Assembly (NCBI RefSeq): GCF_014699135.1
Contig: NZ_JACOFT010000001.1
Location: forward strand, 124,001-188,000
DNA length: 64,000 nt
Direction: 5' to 3'
Source of the DNA: Cognatundibacterium aquatile
Lineage (GTDB): Bacteria; Pseudomonadota; Gammaproteobacteria; Burkholderiales; Burkholderiaceae_D
Under the pieces are notes generated by a model. It did no database searches. It saw nothing but the letters and a program-made list of their open reading frames with translations, and was not told where the DNA came from. This document shows positions 54,921-64,000 of this stretch, piece by piece (position 1 is the stretch's first letter; each line of letters starts with the position of its first letter). The translations under genes and the position numbers were made by a program.

Positions 54921-57329
54921 TCAAAATTTCACCTTGTATTCAACGTAGAGGCTGCGGCCGTCCGTGTCATACGGTGCGTTACGTGAGTAAATCAGACCAC
55001 GGCTGGCCTGAAAGCTGGCTTCATCGGGGTATTTATTGAGCAGATTATCGATACCGGCGCGTATCGATTGCTTCTGACTAAGCTTGTAACTGAGGGCGAT
55101 ATCGAGAAACTGAATGCCGCCAAAGCGCTGGAAAATATCGCCGGTCGCATTGCCGGAATTGTCGGTCCAGGCGCCGTAATAGCGAACGCGTGCCAGTGCA
55201 TCCCAGTTGCCGCTTTCATAGTTACCGCTGATCGTCGCTTTCTGGCGTGGCAGACGTTCTTCGAACACCTTGCGCTGTGCCGCATTGGTGGCGACGCTGG
55301 ATTGGCCGCTGTCAACCGTGGTTGTATTGTAGTTATATGCCAGTGTCAGATTGAGTTTGCCGTTGCCCAGCTTGCTCAGATGACTACCGACGATATCAAT
55401 ACCGCGTGTCGTGGTGTCGAAGTCATTGGTGAAATAACTGACCGAGGTGTAACGCAGCGGATTCGCGATGCCTGCTGGTACTGCAAATGAAGCTGAGGTG
55501 CTGAAACGGTCTGTCACTTTAATGTTGTACACATCGACAGAACCGGAAAAGCCCAACGCATTTTTCCATGTCAGACCGAGCGACAGATTTTGTGATTTTT
55601 CGGGTTTCAATGGCTGTGCGCCGAGCAGAATCGCGAGCGGATCATTATTCGCCAGACGTCCGCTGGTGAACAGCAAGAGTGTTTTTGTATCCAGACCCTG
55701 ACCGGTGCTGTTGGTATTTGATTGTCCCGGCGTTGGAGCGCGGAAACCGGTCGAGTACGAACCGCGCAAGGCCGTATCCGGATTCAATGCATAGCGCGCC
55801 GACAGCTTGCCGTTGACGGTGTTACCGAATTCTGAAAAATGTTCATAACGCACGGCGGCACCGAGATTCAGCGCTTTGCTGACCGGCGCTTCGATGTCAA
55901 GGTAGGCGGCATAACTATCCTGTCCCCAGCTACCGGCCTGCCTGTCACTGAAGCCCGGTGCGCCGTTAGAATTAGCATCCAGCCCGATCGCAGCGCCGGG
56001 GCCGACCGTATATGAGGCGACCTCACCTGCTTTGACGCCGTAGGTTTCGTTCCGGACTTCAGTACCAAACGCAATATTGAGCGGTTGCGCCATTGATGCA
56101 ACTGGTAACTCGTAGTTGACGTTCGCATTCAGAATTTTTTCTTCCTGCGACAGACGTCCGAGGTAAAACGCCGTCGGGCTGGTTGGCCCCATCGACGCAT
56201 TAATAGAATTCGCCAGTTTATAGTCGATGCGGTTGCGGCCATAGGAGGCGCTGACATCCCAATTCATGCGCTCGCTCGCCTGCCCGCGTAGGCCAGCGAC
56301 GAACTGCACATCATCCTGCTCATTGGAATAGCTGGGGCTGAAACCGACAGGGTACAAACGACGCAAATCCCAGCCGGGGAATACGCTGCTGGTTTTGTAC
56401 GCACCGGTGCTTGTGTCTGGATTGCGCCAATTGAAATCAGAGGTGCCGTCGCCGCTGCTATATAAGCCATAGCTGTACAGCGCGATTGTGTCGCTGAGGT
56501 TCATGCTGGCGTTGAAACCGATGCGCTTGCTTTCTAATTCAGGCTGACCCCAGCGTTGTACTGGATTCGGCACGTTCAGTTCCGGATGCGCCGCCTGAAA
56601 CGCAATCGCATCGGCTCGCTGGCGCGTGCGTGAAGTAGGATCAGACTTGGCCAGCGCGCCGAAGATCGTCGCTTTTCCAGCGTCGCCGAATGTGAAGCCC
56701 GTCTTCAGATTCACTTCATTGCTCTTGCCATCGCCTTCAGAATATTGCGAATGGCGAACCGAGAATTCCGTACCCGGCGTATCGTCAAGAATGATGTTGA
56801 TCACACCGGCAATCGCATCCGAGCCATATTGTGCAGACGCGCCATCGCGCAGAACTTCTATGCGTTTGATCGCGCTGACAGGAATCTGCGCCAGATCTGC
56901 GGCCTGCGCACCGCGTGAACCAAGAAGCGCGCTGCGATGGAAACGTTTGCCATTGATCAGCACCAGCGTCTGGTCGGGTGATAAGCCGCGCAAGGTCGCG
57001 GGTCGCACGAAGACCTGACCATCTGCCATCGGCAGACGCTGTACCACATACGAAGGCACCAGTTGTGCCAGCACATTATTCAGATCAGATGAATCGACAG
57101 AGCGGATATCTTCCCGGTTAAACACATCAACCGGTGCCATGGTGTCAAATTGGGTACGATTGCTGCCGCGTGTGCCCGTGACGATCACCGCCTGAGCCCC
57201 AGCTTCTTCATTGCCGGTCACGGACGGCGTAGTCAGATTATTTTGTGCTTGCGCTTGTGGGGTCAACAATGCATTCAGGCTACACAGTAATGCCACGGCT
57301 TGTGCGATGCGGGTACGGGATAAAGTCAT
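54921..57329 (-). CDS. TonB-dependent receptor, linked to aminotransferase
   Basis: This 802-residue outer-membrane receptor has a signal peptide (ending PQAQAQ), a plug domain (VIVTGTRGSNRTQFDTMAPV, LRGLSPDQTLVLINGKRFHR, IKRIEVLRDGASAQYGSDAI) and a 22-strand barrel ending in LYVEYKVKF. It is of the iron-complex receptor type. A Tat-exported class V aminotransferase gene directly follows, which suggests uptake of a small molecule modified by that enzyme. The ligand is unknown. Confidence 0.92.
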   Translation of the reverse strand: MTLSRTRIAQAVALLCSLNALLTPQAQAQNNLTTPSVTGNEEAGAQAVIVTGTRGSNRTQFDTMAPVDVFNREDIRSVDSSDLNNVLAQLVPSYVVQRLPMADGQVFVRPATLRGLSPDQTLVLINGKRFHRSALLGSRGAQAADLAQIPVSAIKRIEVLRDGASAQYGSDAIAGVINIILDDTPGTEFSVRHSQYSEGDGKSNEVNLKTGFTFGDAGKATIFGALAKSDPTSRTRQRADAIAFQAAHPELNVPNPVQRWGQPELESKRIGFNASMNLSDTIALYSYGLYSSGDGTSDFNWRNPDTSTGAYKTSSVFPGWDLRRLYPVGFSPSYSNEQDDVQFVAGLRGQASERMNWDVSASYGRNRIDYKLANSINASMGPTSPTAFYLGRLSQEEKILNANVNYELPVASMAQPLNIAFGTEVRNETYGVKAGEVASYTVGPGAAIGLDANSNGAPGFSDRQAGSWGQDSYAAYLDIEAPVSKALNLGAAVRYEHFSEFGNTVNGKLSARYALNPDTALRGSYSTGFRAPTPGQSNTNSTGQGLDTKTLLLFTSGRLANNDPLAILLGAQPLKPEKSQNLSLGLTWKNALGFSGSVDVYNIKVTDRFSTSASFAVPAGIANPLRYTSVSYFTNDFDTTTRGIDIVGSHLSKLGNGKLNLTLAYNYNTTTVDSGQSSVATNAAQRKVFEERLPRQKATISGNYESGNWDALARVRYYGAWTDNSGNATGDIFQRFGGIQFLDIALSYKLSQKQSIRAGIDNLLNKYPDEASFQASRGLIYSRNAPYDTDGRSLYVEYKVKF

Positions 57330-57737
57330 TGGATACGTTCTCTGTGTTTGAGTCTGTCAGGCAACTCCGCGTTTGGCAAAAATGTTAACAAATTGCAGTA
57401 ATTATCACGAAGTTAATTTTACTCACATTAAAAGCATTTAAATCATGCGAATGATGCGAAGCAGTCAGATACTAAGAACGAAATGTTTCTCTGGCGTGAC
57501 ATCTGTTATCTATCTCTTTACGGATATCACGGATAGACAAATCAGATGTGAAATGTTGATGTTTGGCAACAACGAGGTAGGTGATTTGCGTTTGGAACAC
57601 ATGTTCCGACCAGCTATCGGTATCGCAGACAGCAGATGTGCTTAGTCGGGAAGATCAACGGCAATCAACACGTTTCAGTGTTTTTTTGACGAGACGCCTT
57701 CAACTAGCGAATGCCGGAGAATGAATGAAAGGAAGTG
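57330..57737. other. Intergenic region upstream of the TonB receptor
   Basis: About 400 bases. It must carry the leftward promoter of the receptor-aminotransferase operon. The one 66-codon frame on the plus strand has no ribosome-binding site or family likeness. No other structure seen. Confidence 0.35.
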
Positions 57738-57814
57738 TGGTGCGCCAGACACGAATCGAACGTGCGACCCCAGCCTTCGGAGGGCTGTACTCTATCCAAC
57801 TGAGCTACTGGCGC
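57738..57814 (-). tRNA. tRNA-Arg (anticodon CCG)
   Basis: On the minus strand the acceptor GCGCCAG pairs with TGGCGC and ACCA is encoded at the 3' end. The anticodon stem CAGCC/GGCTG holds the loop CTCCGAA, giving anticodon CCG (codon CGG, Arg). The T-loop GTTCGATTC is present. The length of 77 with CCA is normal. tRNA-Arg genes are common integration sites, but no integrase or repeat of its 3' end was found here. Confidence 0.95.
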
Positions 57815-58044
57815 GGTGAGGATGTTGCAAGGCCAGCATTTTAACCTAATTTCCATCGTTTCTTGTAAATCACTTCGCGCTTTTTGTCGCAGATGATCAG
57901 CAGATTCGCTGATACTGATCAGAGAAACTCCGCTTTTCGTTCCAAACCCTTATCTTTCGCTCTATAATCAAAAACTTTGATACCAGCCACTTCCAGTCGC
58001 TGGCGGGCAACCGGAACGACCATTTCATTTGCAACGAGGACACC

Positions 58045-58584
58045 ATGAGCGACGCGCACGACGAACACGAATCAGCGATTAAGACACCAAAGCAACTTAT
58101 CGTTGCGATTCTCGCCGGATTTCTGGTCCCCATTATCGCTATTGTTTTATTGGTTCAATATGTAGCCAATGATAAAAAAGTTGGCGCTGGTTCATCTGCG
58201 CAAACGCCGGAAGCGATTGCCGCGCGTATTCACCCGATCGCTGATCAGGGTTTTACATTCCAAGACAACACTGGCCCTAAACAATTACAGTCAGGCGAAG
58301 CCGTCTATAAAATGGTTTGCTCCGCATGTCATGACTCCGGTGCTGCTGGTGCGCCAAAATTTGCCGATGCTGCTGCCTGGGCGCCACGTATTGCTCAGGG
58401 CTACGATACAGTGTTAACGCACGCGCTTGGCGGTTTGCGCGCAATGCCAGCCAAAGGCGGCAATCCTGATCTGGACGATGTCGAAGTTGCTCGCGCTGTG
58501 GTGCATCTGGCAAATGCAGGTGGCGCCAAATTTAAAGAGCCGGAAGTCAAAGCGGCAGCAGAGGCGGATGCTTCAGCGAAATAA
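58045..58584 (+). CDS. Membrane-anchored cytochrome c5-type protein
   Basis: This 179-residue protein has an uncleaved N-terminal membrane helix (about 18-40) and one class I c-type domain: CSACH (92-96) with the methionine ligand in LRAMPAKGGNPDL. The spacing resembles cytochrome c5 of Betaproteobacteria. The tail is Ala/Lys/Glu-rich. It probably carries electrons on the periplasmic face towards a terminal oxidase or peroxidase. A strong terminator follows. Confidence 0.9.
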   Translation: MSDAHDEHESAIKTPKQLIVAILAGFLVPIIAIVLLVQYVANDKKVGAGSSAQTPEAIAARIHPIADQGFTFQDNTGPKQLQSGEAVYKMVCSACHDSGAAGAPKFADAAAWAPRIAQGYDTVLTHALGGLRAMPAKGGNPDLDDVEVARAVVHLANAGGAKFKEPEVKAAAEADASAK

Positions 58585-58634
58585 ACACATGCTGCGTCAC
58601 TTGCACGATAAGTGCTGTGACTGAGTGTAGTAAT

Positions 58635-58666
58635 AAAAAAGCCCTCGTTTTTACGAGGGCTTTTTT
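58635..58666 (+). terminator. Intrinsic terminator after the cytochrome gene
   Basis: AAAAAAGCCCTCG and CGAGGGCTTTTTT are perfect arms around TTTTTA. Confidence 0.93.
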
Positions 58667-58847
58667 GTTTGTTGCTTAGTGCGAAATAAGTCTCTCACGT
58701 CAACAGATACGTAAAACATTCATGCCGCGTAAGCGCTGGTCTTGAATAAGCAACTGCTTTTACCTCATTGCTTGCATGCTGATTTATACGAGGTTGGTGC
58801 TGCTACATTCCTAAAAATATGTCTACTCAGTTTGAATTGCAAAATTT

Positions 58848-58892
58848 CCACAAAATGGTGCAAAAATATTTTTTGCCACAAAATGGTGCAAA
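58848..58892 (+). promoter_or_regulatory. Paired 17-bp direct repeats, possible operators
   Basis: CCACAAAATGGTGCAAA occurs twice exactly (58848-58864 and 58876-58892), 28 bases apart. Each has an internal dyad, TTGcCAC and GTGcAA, as expected for a dimeric repressor site. They lie in the 868-base AT-rich gap between the cytochrome gene and the second TonB receptor gene, about 560 bases before its start. I could not identify the binding protein. Confidence 0.5.
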
Positions 58893-59222
58893 TAAGTCAA
58901 ATTTTCTCTTCCCGAGATCTTTTATCGTCATAAAAGCTGTCTTTCCCAGAAGTAAATATAAGTCAATCTATTTGCTATTTTTTAGCTCCCATCGGGCATT
59001 CTTCGGCCATTTGTGATGATTTGATAAATAAAATGCAGATTGAACAAAAAACGACAATCGATCAAATAATTTATATTGCTTTGCACAAAAAAAGCGCGAG
59101 TCTCTGAGGGACGTTTTTTTATTGAAAAATCGATGTTGTTTTTTTGCGAAGGCAAAAAAAAACCAGATTGACACTAAGAGTACCCAGATGTTTCTATGAC
59201 GAATAATATTTTTTTGACAGAA

Positions 59223-59265
59223 TTATTTACATAAATGGGTTCGTATGAATGGGCTTATTTACATA
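59223..59265 (+). promoter_or_regulatory. Paired TTATTTACATA repeats before the TonB receptor
   Basis: TTATTTACATA occurs at 59223-59233 and 59255-59265, 32 bases apart (three helical turns), with similar bases between them (AATGGGTTCG and GAATGGGC). A TTGACA-like -35 box precedes the first copy (59214-59219), but no -10 fits it. They are about 190 bases upstream of the receptor start codon and are probably activator or repressor sites. Confidence 0.45.
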
Positions 59266-59452
59266 GAACAAAAGCTATAACAACGTGTAAAAATCTGCAA
59301 AAAATATTTAACGGGGTGTTGGACATTGTGTATTGCAGCAGGATTGATTCATTTTTGATCGTAAAACATACACAAAAATAACAAGCAGCAGAGAACGGGG
59401 TTTTTCATCGTTTCTTGTTGCTTATTGTTTAATTGGATACTTAGGAACTCAC

Positions 59453-62218
59453 ATGTCAAAAAATATAGTTTTTAAAAAAACGCTGGTTGCCCATGCGTTG
59501 ACGATGGCGTTTGGTGTTGCAGCATTACCTGGTCTGGCAATGGCGCAAGAAGCACAGCGCGTAGAAATTACCGGCTCCTCCATTAAACGAGTTGACTCGG
59601 AAACAGCCTTACCTGTTCAAATTGTGACAAAGGCTGAGATCGCGCAAAGCGGTGTAACGAGTACACAAGATTTACTCGCTTCGATTTCTGCGGTTTCTGC
59701 GGGCGGAAGCATATCGAACGCAAGTGGAGCAGGTACATCGACTGGTGGTTTGTCAACTATTTCTCTGCGTGGCATAGGTGACTCACGTACGTTGGTTTTA
59801 GTGAACGGACGTCGTTTAGCGCCATTTGCAAGTGGCGGTGGTACTGTTGTCAACGTCAATTCTATTCCGCTGGCTGCTATTGAGCGTGTGGAAATCTTGA
59901 AAGATGGTGCCTCAGGTATTTACGGTAGTGATGCGATGGCCGGTGTTGTCAATTTCATCTTGAAGACGAAATATGATGGCATTGAGATCAGTAGCCAATT
60001 GGGCTCTCCAACTACTAGCGGCGGCGGTCAAAATGGACGTGCTTCCATCGTTGCGGGTTTCGGTACTGAAAGCGGAATTAGTGGTGTGGTCTCTGGATCA
60101 TATGAAAAAGAAAAGGCGCTCTTTGGTAAAGACCGCTCATATGCTAAATCTGCAAACAACTTCCCTTATTATGGCGCTGGTGCGACAGGCCAAGGTAACA
60201 TTCAGGGTACTTGGACTCCCGGAGGAGGTGATGATCAAGCAACAGGCGGTAGCGGTTATGGCAATCCAATGGCTGCATCAGGTCAATGTGGTGCCATTGG
60301 TATGGTGGCCTATCCAGGATTATCTTCGAAGAAGCAAAAATATTGTGCGTATGACAGTGGTCCCGATGTTGGCTTGACACCAGATCGTGAACTTATCAAC
60401 TTCACTGGTAATTTGAATTACAAAGTGAACGATAGCCTTCAGTTGTTTGCTGATGCTATGTATTCCCAAAGTAAGGTTACTCAAACTTTCCAAGCATCTC
60501 CTGCGCGTAGTGATTTCTTTGATACAGATGCCTTATTCGATACAAAAAAAGTTGAACGTGCGTTATTACTTTACCCAAATAACCCAGCCTACCAGACGAT
60601 CGCAGTTCCGTATTTGAACCAAATCGGTCAATCTAGCATGATTGGCAAACCGTTGGCTATTACTGCTCGTGTAAAAGATTTTGGCCAACGTTCTGGTGTT
60701 GATACTGCGGATCAATACAGAATGGTAATTGGCGCGAAAGGTACCATAGCGAATCAAGACTACGAAGTTGCTTATGCAACCAATAAGTCTAAATTGACGA
60801 GCAACGTCACTAGCGGCTATTTCTCTCAGGTTGCTTATGCTCAAGCAATTAATGATCCTAATAGCGGCTGGAATCCATGGGCTCCAGGAGGAGTTCAAAA
60901 TGCGGCTTTGACATCAAAAATTCAAGCTGCAGCGTTCGCTGGTGACTATTTGTCTGCAACATCAAAGCTGGATACATTTGATGCTAAGATTGCTGGCGAC
61001 TTATTTAATTTGGGTAATGCTCCTGTTCAGTACGCTGCGGGTGCTCAGTCAACTAAACAAAATTATGCATTGAATCCAAGTCAAGTTTATATTGACGGTG
61101 ACATCGCTGGTTTGGGAGGCACTATTGTTCCTTTGGATAAGAGCCGCACAATTAATTCTTTCTTCGCTGAAGTTAATGTTCCTGTATTGAAAAACCTGGA
61201 TGGTAACGTGTCGGTTCGCAATGACCGTTATAGCGATGTTGGTAACACGACGAACTACAAAGCAAATGTTCGTTACCAACCAGTGAAGTCGGTATTGTTG
61301 CGTACATCTTATGGTACTGGCTTCCGCGCACCTACTTTGGTTGATTTATGGTATCCGCAAACGTTAGGTACTTCTGCACAATTTGACGACCCTACGACTA
61401 ATCAATTTTCGATACAGGCAAATCAAAAATCTGGTGGTAATCCGGATTTGAAGCCAGAGAAATCGAAACAGTTCTCGATGGGTATCGTATTGCAACCTAC
61501 AAACAATCTGAGTCTGAGTTTAGACTGGTTCCGAATCAGAATTAGTGATTATATTTCTACTCCAACTGAGCAAGAAATTGTCGATGGCTTCCGTCGCGGA
61601 GATCCTACCTACGCAAAATCAGTAATTGTAGATGCAAGTAATAACATCACACGTCTCATTGCCGTTACAGCCAACGCAGGTACTGCTGATGTGCAAGGCT
61701 TGGACGTTGCTGCAAACTGGAAAGACAAATTTTCATTCGGTGGTTTGAATGTGAATTTGAACGGTACTTACATGAACAAATTTGACCAGACTTCACCTGG
61801 CGGTCAGTTATACGGTAAGGTCGGTACTTTGGTTAATGATGTTGCTGGAACTGCTACACCAGTTATTGGTTCGAACAGCGGTGGTGTGATTCTGCGTTGG
61901 AAACATCAATTGTCTGCTACTTGGACACGTGACGCATGGGCGACAACTTTTATCCAAAATTATTCGTCTAGTTATCGTACTAAAAACACGACTCAGGATC
62001 TGCCTAACTTTATTGGCGATTCGCAAATATATGATCTGAACGTGACTTATACTGGTATCAAAAATGCGACGCTGGCTGTAGGTGTTAAAAATCTGTTTGA
62101 TAAAAAACCAGATGTATTTATTCCTGCAACCAATCAGTTCCAAAGTGGCTATGATATTTACCAATATGATCCACGCGGTCGTTTCTTGTACGTGACTGCA
62201 TCTTATAAGTTTAAATAA
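59453..62218 (+). CDS. TonB-dependent receptor with high-expression codon use
   Basis: This 921-residue outer-membrane receptor has a signal peptide (ending LAMAQE), a plug with RVEITGSSIKRVDSETALPV, ISLRGIGDSRTLVLVNGRRL and IERVEILKDGASGIYGSDAM, and a large barrel ending in FLYVTASYKFK. It has inserted loops (for example GAGATGQGNIQGTWTPGG) as in receptors for larger organic substrates. Codon use is like atpD (GGT, GCT, CGT), while most neighbours use GGC and GCG, so high expression is likely. A terminator follows at 62255. Confidence 0.92.
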   Translation: MSKNIVFKKTLVAHALTMAFGVAALPGLAMAQEAQRVEITGSSIKRVDSETALPVQIVTKAEIAQSGVTSTQDLLASISAVSAGGSISNASGAGTSTGGLSTISLRGIGDSRTLVLVNGRRLAPFASGGGTVVNVNSIPLAAIERVEILKDGASGIYGSDAMAGVVNFILKTKYDGIEISSQLGSPTTSGGGQNGRASIVAGFGTESGISGVVSGSYEKEKALFGKDRSYAKSANNFPYYGAGATGQGNIQGTWTPGGGDDQATGGSGYGNPMAASGQCGAIGMVAYPGLSSKKQKYCAYDSGPDVGLTPDRELINFTGNLNYKVNDSLQLFADAMYSQSKVTQTFQASPARSDFFDTDALFDTKKVERALLLYPNNPAYQTIAVPYLNQIGQSSMIGKPLAITARVKDFGQRSGVDTADQYRMVIGAKGTIANQDYEVAYATNKSKLTSNVTSGYFSQVAYAQAINDPNSGWNPWAPGGVQNAALTSKIQAAAFAGDYLSATSKLDTFDAKIAGDLFNLGNAPVQYAAGAQSTKQNYALNPSQVYIDGDIAGLGGTIVPLDKSRTINSFFAEVNVPVLKNLDGNVSVRNDRYSDVGNTTNYKANVRYQPVKSVLLRTSYGTGFRAPTLVDLWYPQTLGTSAQFDDPTTNQFSIQANQKSGGNPDLKPEKSKQFSMGIVLQPTNNLSLSLDWFRIRISDYISTPTEQEIVDGFRRGDPTYAKSVIVDASNNITRLIAVTANAGTADVQGLDVAANWKDKFSFGGLNVNLNGTYMNKFDQTSPGGQLYGKVGTLVNDVAGTATPVIGSNSGGVILRWKHQLSATWTRDAWATTFIQNYSSSYRTKNTTQDLPNFIGDSQIYDLNVTYTGIKNATLAVGVKNLFDKKPDVFIPATNQFQSGYDIYQYDPRGRFLYVTASYKFK

Positions 62219-62254
62219 GAACACTTGGATTAAGTTCATTTAATCCAAAAATTT

Positions 62255-62288
62255 AAAGGATCTGGAATTGAAATATTCCAGATCCTTT
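62255..62288 (+). terminator. Intrinsic terminator after the TonB receptor
   Basis: AAAGGATCTGGAAT (62255-62268) pairs with ATTCCAGATCCTTT (62275-62288), followed by TTTTT. Confidence 0.9.
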
Positions 62289-62306
62289 TTTTTAAGGAGC
62301 GACAGT

Positions 62307-63599
62307 TTAAACGCAGACTCCCGCCGCATAAGTCGCTGCAATACTGCGGTCATCTCCCAATAACGCCAATGCAAACAGTAATTCTTCCAATGAATTACAA
62401 CTGGCGGTACGCCGTTTCAGCAGCGGTGTGGCTTGCGGGTCGAGTAGGATAAAGTCTGCTTCGGCACCGGTCACGAAATTACCGATATAGCCTTCCAGTT
62501 GCATACTGCGTGCGCCGCCTAAGGTGGCGAGATAAAACATCTTGGTTGCGGGCAGATAGGTACCGCCCATACGGGCCACTTTGTACGCGGCGTTCATCGT
62601 TTGCAGCATAGAAAACGAGGTGCCGCCGCCGACGTCGGTCGCCAGCGACAGCGGGACGTTTTGGGCTTCGGCTCGCTGAAAATTAAATAAGCCGCTGCCC
62701 AGAAACAGATTCGATGTCGGGCATAAGGCGACGGCGGATCGGGTGGCCGCCATGCGCGCACGGTCTTCATCGTTGAGCCAGATACAGTGGGCAAACATCG
62801 CACGTTCCCGCATCAGGCCATAGCGATCATAAATATCGAGATAACTGCGCGCTTCAGGAAACAGCGAGCGTGCCCAGGCGCATTCATCCCGATTTTCTGC
62901 CACATGTGTCTGAATAAAGGTATCGGGGTAGGCACGTGCTAACTCACCAGCGAGCTGCATTTGCGCCGGGCTGGAAGTCGGCGCAAAACGTGGTGTGATC
63001 GCATACAGCTGGCGGCCATGTTTATGCCATTTTTTGATCAGGGTTTCGCTGTCGCGGATGCCGCCTTCTGCGGTGTCGCGTAAAAATTCCGGGCAGTTTC
63101 TATCCATCAGTACTTTACCCGCGACCATGCGTAAGTTGCGTGCCGCGCTCGCTTCGAAAAAGGCATCGACCGATGCCGGATGCACGGTGCAATACACCAT
63201 CGCGGTGGTGGTGCCGCAACGCAGTAATTCATCCAGAAAAAAATTGGCGACTTCCTGCGCGTGCAGGGGATTTTCAAATTGTCTTTCCGCTGGAAACGTA
63301 TATTGTTCCAGCCAAGGCAGCAGCCCCGGTGCCGGTGACGCAATGATGTCGGTCTGCGGATAATGGATATGCGTATCGATGAACCCGGGAGTAATGATTT
63401 TGCCGGGGAAGTGCTCAACCACGACGTGATCAGGCAGCGTCGATTTTAACTGTTGATAATCGCCCGCTGCCTGAACGTGGCCATCATTGACGATCAGCAG
63501 GCCGTCTTCATGCCAATGTGTTCCATCCGGATTACGCAGTGGATCATCGGTAAAGTGCAGCAGGCTTGCACGGTAGGCTTGCATATTGTGGATAGTCAT
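62307..63599 (-). CDS. guaD: Guanine deaminase
   Basis: GuaD converts guanine to xanthine and ammonia in the cytoplasm. The 430-residue amidohydrolase has the metal motif GFIDTHIHYPQTD, the later ligands in TFIQTHVAENRDE and MFAHCIWL, and the catalytic Asp in SLATDVGGGTSFSM. Length and the FNFQRAEAQ segment fit the family. It lies 109 bases downstream of the 3' end of xdhB on the same strand, so guanine can be passed on to xanthine oxidation. No xdhC gene lies between them, unlike in many Burkholderiales. Confidence 0.94.
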   Translation of the reverse strand: MTIHNMQAYRASLLHFTDDPLRNPDGTHWHEDGLLIVNDGHVQAAGDYQQLKSTLPDHVVVEHFPGKIITPGFIDTHIHYPQTDIIASPAPGLLPWLEQYTFPAERQFENPLHAQEVANFFLDELLRCGTTTAMVYCTVHPASVDAFFEASAARNLRMVAGKVLMDRNCPEFLRDTAEGGIRDSETLIKKWHKHGRQLYAITPRFAPTSSPAQMQLAGELARAYPDTFIQTHVAENRDECAWARSLFPEARSYLDIYDRYGLMRERAMFAHCIWLNDEDRARMAATRSAVALCPTSNLFLGSGLFNFQRAEAQNVPLSLATDVGGGTSFSMLQTMNAAYKVARMGGTYLPATKMFYLATLGGARSMQLEGYIGNFVTGAEADFILLDPQATPLLKRRTASCNSLEELLFALALLGDDRSIAATYAAGVCV

Positions 63600-63708
63600 C
63601 TGGTTCTGTCGGACAGAGATTTGATGCGGCTCGCAGGGCTAATTTGCCCGAAAAGCCGCATCAATATTGGGTGATTGTTTGAAAAAATGTATTCTTGATC
63701 CGCGTATC

Positions 63709-64000
63709 TTAATCGCGAATCGCATTCACTGCGCGCAGTATGGCTTCACTGGTTGCTGGCGCAGGTAAAGGCGGATGTCGTTGGTGATCCGCGACGCTGG
63801 CAATTGCATCGCGTATCGCAAAGAATACGGAAAAAGGCAATAACAGTGGTGGTTCGCCTACGGCTTTTGATCTGTGTATGCTGTCAGCGACGTTTGTATT
63901 TTTAAACAGGCTGACGCGGAAATCTTCCGGGCAATCTGAGATTGCCGGTATCTTATACGTCGATGGTGCATGCGTGGTCAATTTACCGTTGGCATTCCAT
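63709..64000 (-). CDS. xdhB: Xanthine dehydrogenase large subunit, 3' end
   Basis: The frame is open to the window edge and gives about 97 C-terminal residues, reading WNANGKLTTHAPSTYKIPAI then SDCPEDFRVSLFKNTNVADS, and SKAVGEPPLLLPFSVFFAIR. This last block is the conserved Moco-domain region with the active-site Glu (GEPP). XdhB binds the molybdenum cofactor and oxidises hypoxanthine and xanthine to urate. The apparent TTG start inside the window is not real, because homology continues beyond it. Confidence 0.93.
   Translation of the reverse strand, partial: WNANGKLTTHAPSTYKIPAISDCPEDFRVSLFKNTNVADSIHRSKAVGEPPLLLPFSVFFAIRDAIASVADHQRHPPLPAPATSEAILRAVNAIRD

Larger units (their letters stand above)
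58667..59452. other. Long AT-rich gap before the TonB receptor
   Basis: Besides the two repeat pairs listed separately, this region has long A/T tracts and no frame with protein-like features. An untranslated leader or a small RNA is possible, and I cannot point to a specific one. Confidence 0.4.

Noticed and set aside
57445-57645. 66-codon frame upstream of the TonB receptor
   Set aside because: Lacks a ribosome-binding site and any protein-like pattern; lies in the promoter gap.
57738-57814. tRNA-Arg as an island attachment site
   Set aside because: No integrase gene and no direct repeat of the tRNA 3' end were found in the window.

Overview
The window reads as chromosome of a Betaproteobacterium, most likely family Oxalobacteraceae (Undibacterium/Herminiimonas/Janthinobacterium type). 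This is an inference from the style of AtpD, AtpC, HemE, PriA, DbpA and the DinB active-site motif, the moderate G+C, and the mix of S46 peptidase, TonB receptors and purine-catabolism genes. No 16S rRNA is present to confirm it.

Layout. 1-6.7 kb: end of the ATP synthase operon (atpD partial, atpC), a CoA-binding protein, a PPK2 kinase, hemE and priA. Two AT-rich gaps, one before hemE and one before priA, each carry a DnaA-box cluster of the same design. 6.9-15.1 kb: a giant Fn3/Ig-repeat autotransporter, divergent from three tail-collar proteins, a DUF6916-like protein and a GNAT. 15.4-22.5 kb: dbpA, a LapD-like GGDEF/EAL protein and an S46 dipeptidyl-peptidase. 23-27 kb: an accessory stretch with a FRG+GNAT gene pair that looks like an integron cassette, then small membrane, VOC and acetyltransferase genes. 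27-33 kb: a bactofilin-like beta-helix protein, then a Fur-box-preceded redox operon (di-haem peroxidase, porin, FMN-binding protein, ApbE, four-helix membrane protein). 33-43.3 kb: DUF1857, rep, a CPBP protease, TraB/GumN, DUF2807, DUF882 and M16 genes. 43.3-45.4 kb: a second integron-like patch with a good attC site and a cassette gene. 45.5-53.5 kb: GMC oxidoreductase with an AraC regulator, a PAS histidine kinase, a thioredoxin-like protein, dinB and a solute-binding protein. 53.5-64 kb: a TonB receptor with a Tat-exported class V aminotransferase, tRNA-Arg, a membrane cytochrome c, a second TonB receptor with strong codon bias, guaD and the 3' end of xdhB.

How genes work together. atpDC belong to F1 of ATP synthase. 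guaD and xdhB belong to purine breakdown (guanine to xanthine to urate). The FMN-binding protein, ApbE and four-helix membrane protein look like an envelope flavin electron path under iron control. The collar genes and the giant autotransporter share one divergent promoter region and may form one surface system.

Most notable: (1) DnaA-box modules flanking hemE; (2) the autotransporter/collar locus; (3) two attC-like sites, one translated into the tail of a GNAT; (4) a three-copy dispersed element built around ATACT..AGTAT palindromes; (5) the Fur-box redox operon.
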